Assembly: GCA_035525905.1 (NCBI GenBank)
Contig: DATLDK010000154.1
Coordinates: forward strand, 1-6,342
Source of the DNA: Gaiellasilicea sp035525905
GTDB taxonomy: Bacteria; Actinomycetota; Thermoleophilia; Gaiellales; Gaiellaceae
Direction: 5' to 3'
DNA: 6,342 nt
The notes under the pieces are model-generated. The model worked only from the letters and a program-made list of their open reading frames with translations. It ran no database searches and was not told the DNA's origin. Positions 5,270 through 6,342 of the stretch are shown piece after piece; within the stretch, counting starts at the first letter, position 1, and the number at the start of each line of letters is the position of its first letter. A program made the translations under genes and the position numbers.

Positions 5270-5894
5270 AGGCCGCGATTGCGACGAAGTGCACCACGGC
5301 GGCAGCGATCACGAGCAGGTGGAAGATCTCGTGGTATCCGAACGTGGCGGGAACGGGGTTAGGTCTTCGCGTGGCATACGTGAGTGCGCCGAGCGTGTAG
5401 AGCCCGCCGCCCGAGAAGACGAGCACGGTCGGAGCGACGCCGAGATCGAGCAGCTCCGGGACCGCGGCCACCCCGACCCAGCCGAGGGCGATGAAGACCA
5501 GGGCGGTCAGCCACTTCGGCGCGTCCACCCACGCGAGGTTGAGCAGGAGCCCGGCGCCGGCGCCGCACCAGACGACCACCAGGATGATGTCGCCGATACC
5601 CCCGTCGAATGCCAGCAGCGCAAACGGCGTGTAGGTCCCGGCGATCAGGAGCAGAATCGTCGAGTGGTCGAGCCGGCGCATCCAAGTGCGCATGTGAGCC
5701 GAACGCCAGTTGACGCGGTGGTAGAGAGCGCTGACGCCGAACATCGAGGCGAGCGCGACTGCGTAGATCCACGTCGCCAGGAGCTCACGGCCGGAATCGG
5801 AGACCGCCACGAGCACCGCACCGGCGACGACGGCGACGAAAAACGCGTACTGGTGGAACACGCCGCGGAGCCGGGGCTTGAGCTCGACGTCCAC
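5250..5894 (-). CDS. Hemolysin III / TrhA family membrane protein (PAQR-like)
   Basis: The product is 214 aa, the usual size for bacterial hemolysin III (YqfA/TrhA) proteins, which have seven membrane helices and belong to the same superfamily as PAQR receptors. The family's conserved site is intact: S55 and H59 (SALYHR), D76-H77 (RRLDHSTILLLIAGTYTPF) and H188/H192 (HEIFHLL), the residues that bind metal in relatives. The start helix (GVFHQYAFFVAVV) is also typical. Despite the name, most members are not toxins; links to membrane energetics and lipid balance have been reported, and the enzymatic role is uncertain. The start is GTG 5894, six bases after CAGAAT, without a Shine-Dalgarno. It is divergent from tRNA-Lys and directly upstream of msrB. 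Confidence 0.92.
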   Translation of the reverse strand: MDVELKPRLRGVFHQYAFFVAVVAGAVLVAVSDSGRELLATWIYAVALASMFGVSALYHRVNWRSAHMRTWMRRLDHSTILLLIAGTYTPFALLAFDGGIGDIILVVVWCGAGAGLLLNLAWVDAPKWLTALVFIALGWVGVAAVPELLDLGVAPTVLVFSGGGLYTLGALTYATRRPNPVPATFGYHEIFHLLVIAAAVVHFVAIAAFVVPRA

Positions 5895-5900
5895 GCGGGA

Positions 5901-5906
5901 ATTCTG
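5901..5906 (-). promoter_or_regulatory. -10 box (CAGAAT) of the hemolysin III-like gene
   Basis: The minus-strand CAGAAT matches four of six TATAAT positions and lies six bases before GTG 5894, the same spacing as for msrB and the FAD oxidoreductase. It is three base pairs from the tRNA-Lys -10. Confidence 0.4.
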
Positions 5907-5909
5907 CCC

Positions 5910-5915
5910 TACACT
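5910..5915 (+). promoter_or_regulatory. -10 box (TACACT) of tRNA-Lys
   Basis: TACACT lies eight bases before the mature tRNA 5' end, so the primary transcript would have almost no leader. No clear -35 is found 16-18 bases upstream; a TTGAGC at 5878-5883 is too far. Confidence 0.5.
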
Positions 5916-5923
5916 CGGCCTCG

Positions 5924-5996
5924 GGGCCGTTAGCTCAGTTGGTAGAGCAGGGGACTTTTAATCCCAAGGTCGCTGGTTCGATCCCAGCACGGCCCA
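5924..5996 (+). tRNA. tRNA-Lys (anticodon TTT)
   Basis: The sequence folds as a 73-nt cloverleaf. The acceptor stem is GGGCCGT/ACGGCCC, with D arm GCTC...GAGC. The anticodon loop CTTTTAA (5955-5961) carries TTT at 5957-5959. The T arm is GCTGG/CCAGC. The outermost anticodon-stem pair is G-A (5950/5966). The discriminator base is A; TCA follows, so CCA is not encoded. It is convergent with the histidine kinase gene. Confidence 0.97.
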
Positions 5997-6000
5997 TCAA

Positions 6001-6018
6001 GAAGTACTGCGCTACTTC
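6001..6018. other. Small inverted repeat downstream of tRNA-Lys
   Basis: GAAGTA and TACTTC pair perfectly around a six-base loop (CTGCGC), starting four bases after the tRNA region. There is no T run on either side, so a Rho-independent terminator is doubtful. It may be a weak transcript end or 3' processing hairpin for the tRNA. The rest of the gap up to 6053 shows nothing. Confidence 0.3.
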
Positions 6019-6053
6019 CACGGCTCGGGACCACGACCGCTAGCACCTACACG

Positions 6054-6342
6054 TCAGCCGGGTCTGGTGACGGTGCCCTGAGGCACGACGAGCTCGAAGC
6101 GCGCTCCGCCCTGCATGCGTTCGTACAGGAGGTCGCCGCCGTGGGCGCGCGCGTACGCACGCGCGATAGCTAGACCGAGGCCGCTACCGCCCGTCTCCTG
6201 GCCGCGGATGAACCGATCGAAGAGGTGCGGCAGCAGATGCTCTGCCACGCCACCCCCGCCGTCCTCCACCCTGACGCGGAGATGACGATCGGTCTGCTCG
6301 GCTGAGACCACGATCGGCGGCTCGCCGTAGCGGACGGCGTTC
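6054..6342 (-). CDS. Sensor histidine kinase, C-terminal ATP-binding domain (cut by right edge)
   Basis: The last 95 residues of a histidine kinase are visible; the reading frame runs off the window. The first visible residues, NAVRYG, are the end of the N box. The G1 box follows as VEDGGGGV (D27, G29, G31), then the F box LFDRF (F41, F44) and the G2 box GGSGLGLAIARAYARAHGG (51-69). All ATP-binding boxes of the GHKL fold are thus present, and the order is that of a normal two-component kinase. The sensor, membrane and phospho-His parts lie outside. The stop is TGA at 6056-6054, followed by 57 bases to the convergent tRNA-Lys. A GTG at 6311 is an internal codon, not the start. A partner regulator may lie beyond the window. 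Confidence 0.93.
   Translation of the reverse strand, partial: NAVRYGEPPIVVSAEQTDRHLRVRVEDGGGGVAEHLLPHLFDRFIRGQETGGSGLGLAIARAYARAHGGDLLYERMQGGARFELVVPQGTVTRPG

Noticed and set aside
1841..6342. Two-component pair formed by the receiver protein and the kinase fragment
   Set aside because: They are 4 kb apart, on opposite strands, with unrelated genes and tRNAs between; nothing links them.

Overview
The window looks like ordinary chromosome from a high-GC actinobacterium. Support comes from very high GC in third codon positions, many GTG starts, a FadR/FCD-type GntR regulator, three tRNA genes without an encoded CCA end, and first genes of transcription units that have no Shine-Dalgarno but a TAnnnT-like box 6-10 bases before the start codon, as in leaderless actinobacterial transcripts. 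A deep branch such as Thermoleophilia is plausible, but this is inference and cannot be settled from sequence reading alone. I see no transposase, integrase, phage gene, CRISPR array or defence system.

Layout, left to right. A possible gene end on + (3-38) faces a minus-strand gene (49-936) for an unusual protein: a sigma-70 region 4-like helix-turn-helix, one membrane segment, and a long Pro/Ala-rich tail ending in PELPT repeats. Divergent from it, a GntR/FCD transcription regulator (1026-1751) is followed by a stand-alone receiver-domain response regulator (1841-2227) whose start codon lies in the loop of a perfect 10-bp inverted repeat. Next come tRNA-Glu(TTC) and tRNA-Val(TAC) on minus, probably co-transcribed. 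Their promoter appears to share its -10 bases with a plus-strand FAD-dependent amine/amino-acid oxidoreductase (DAO family, PuuB/OrdL-like, 2410-3825). A four-helix membrane protein of unknown function follows (3858-4358).

The right half is mostly minus strand. An msrB-msrA operon for methionine sulfoxide repair (5235-4355) has a 4-base ATGA overlap, and its last stop codon interlocks with that of the membrane protein. Upstream lies a hemolysin III/TrhA-like seven-helix membrane protein (5894-5250), back to back with tRNA-Lys(TTT) on plus (5924-5996). The window ends in the ATP-binding end of a sensor histidine kinase on minus, cut by the right edge.

The genes do not form one pathway. The only clear functional unit is msrB-msrA. 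The most interesting material is in the junctions: interlocked promoters, a hairpin around a start codon, overlapping stops, and the membrane-tethered sigma-4-like protein. I found no convincing new multi-gene system.
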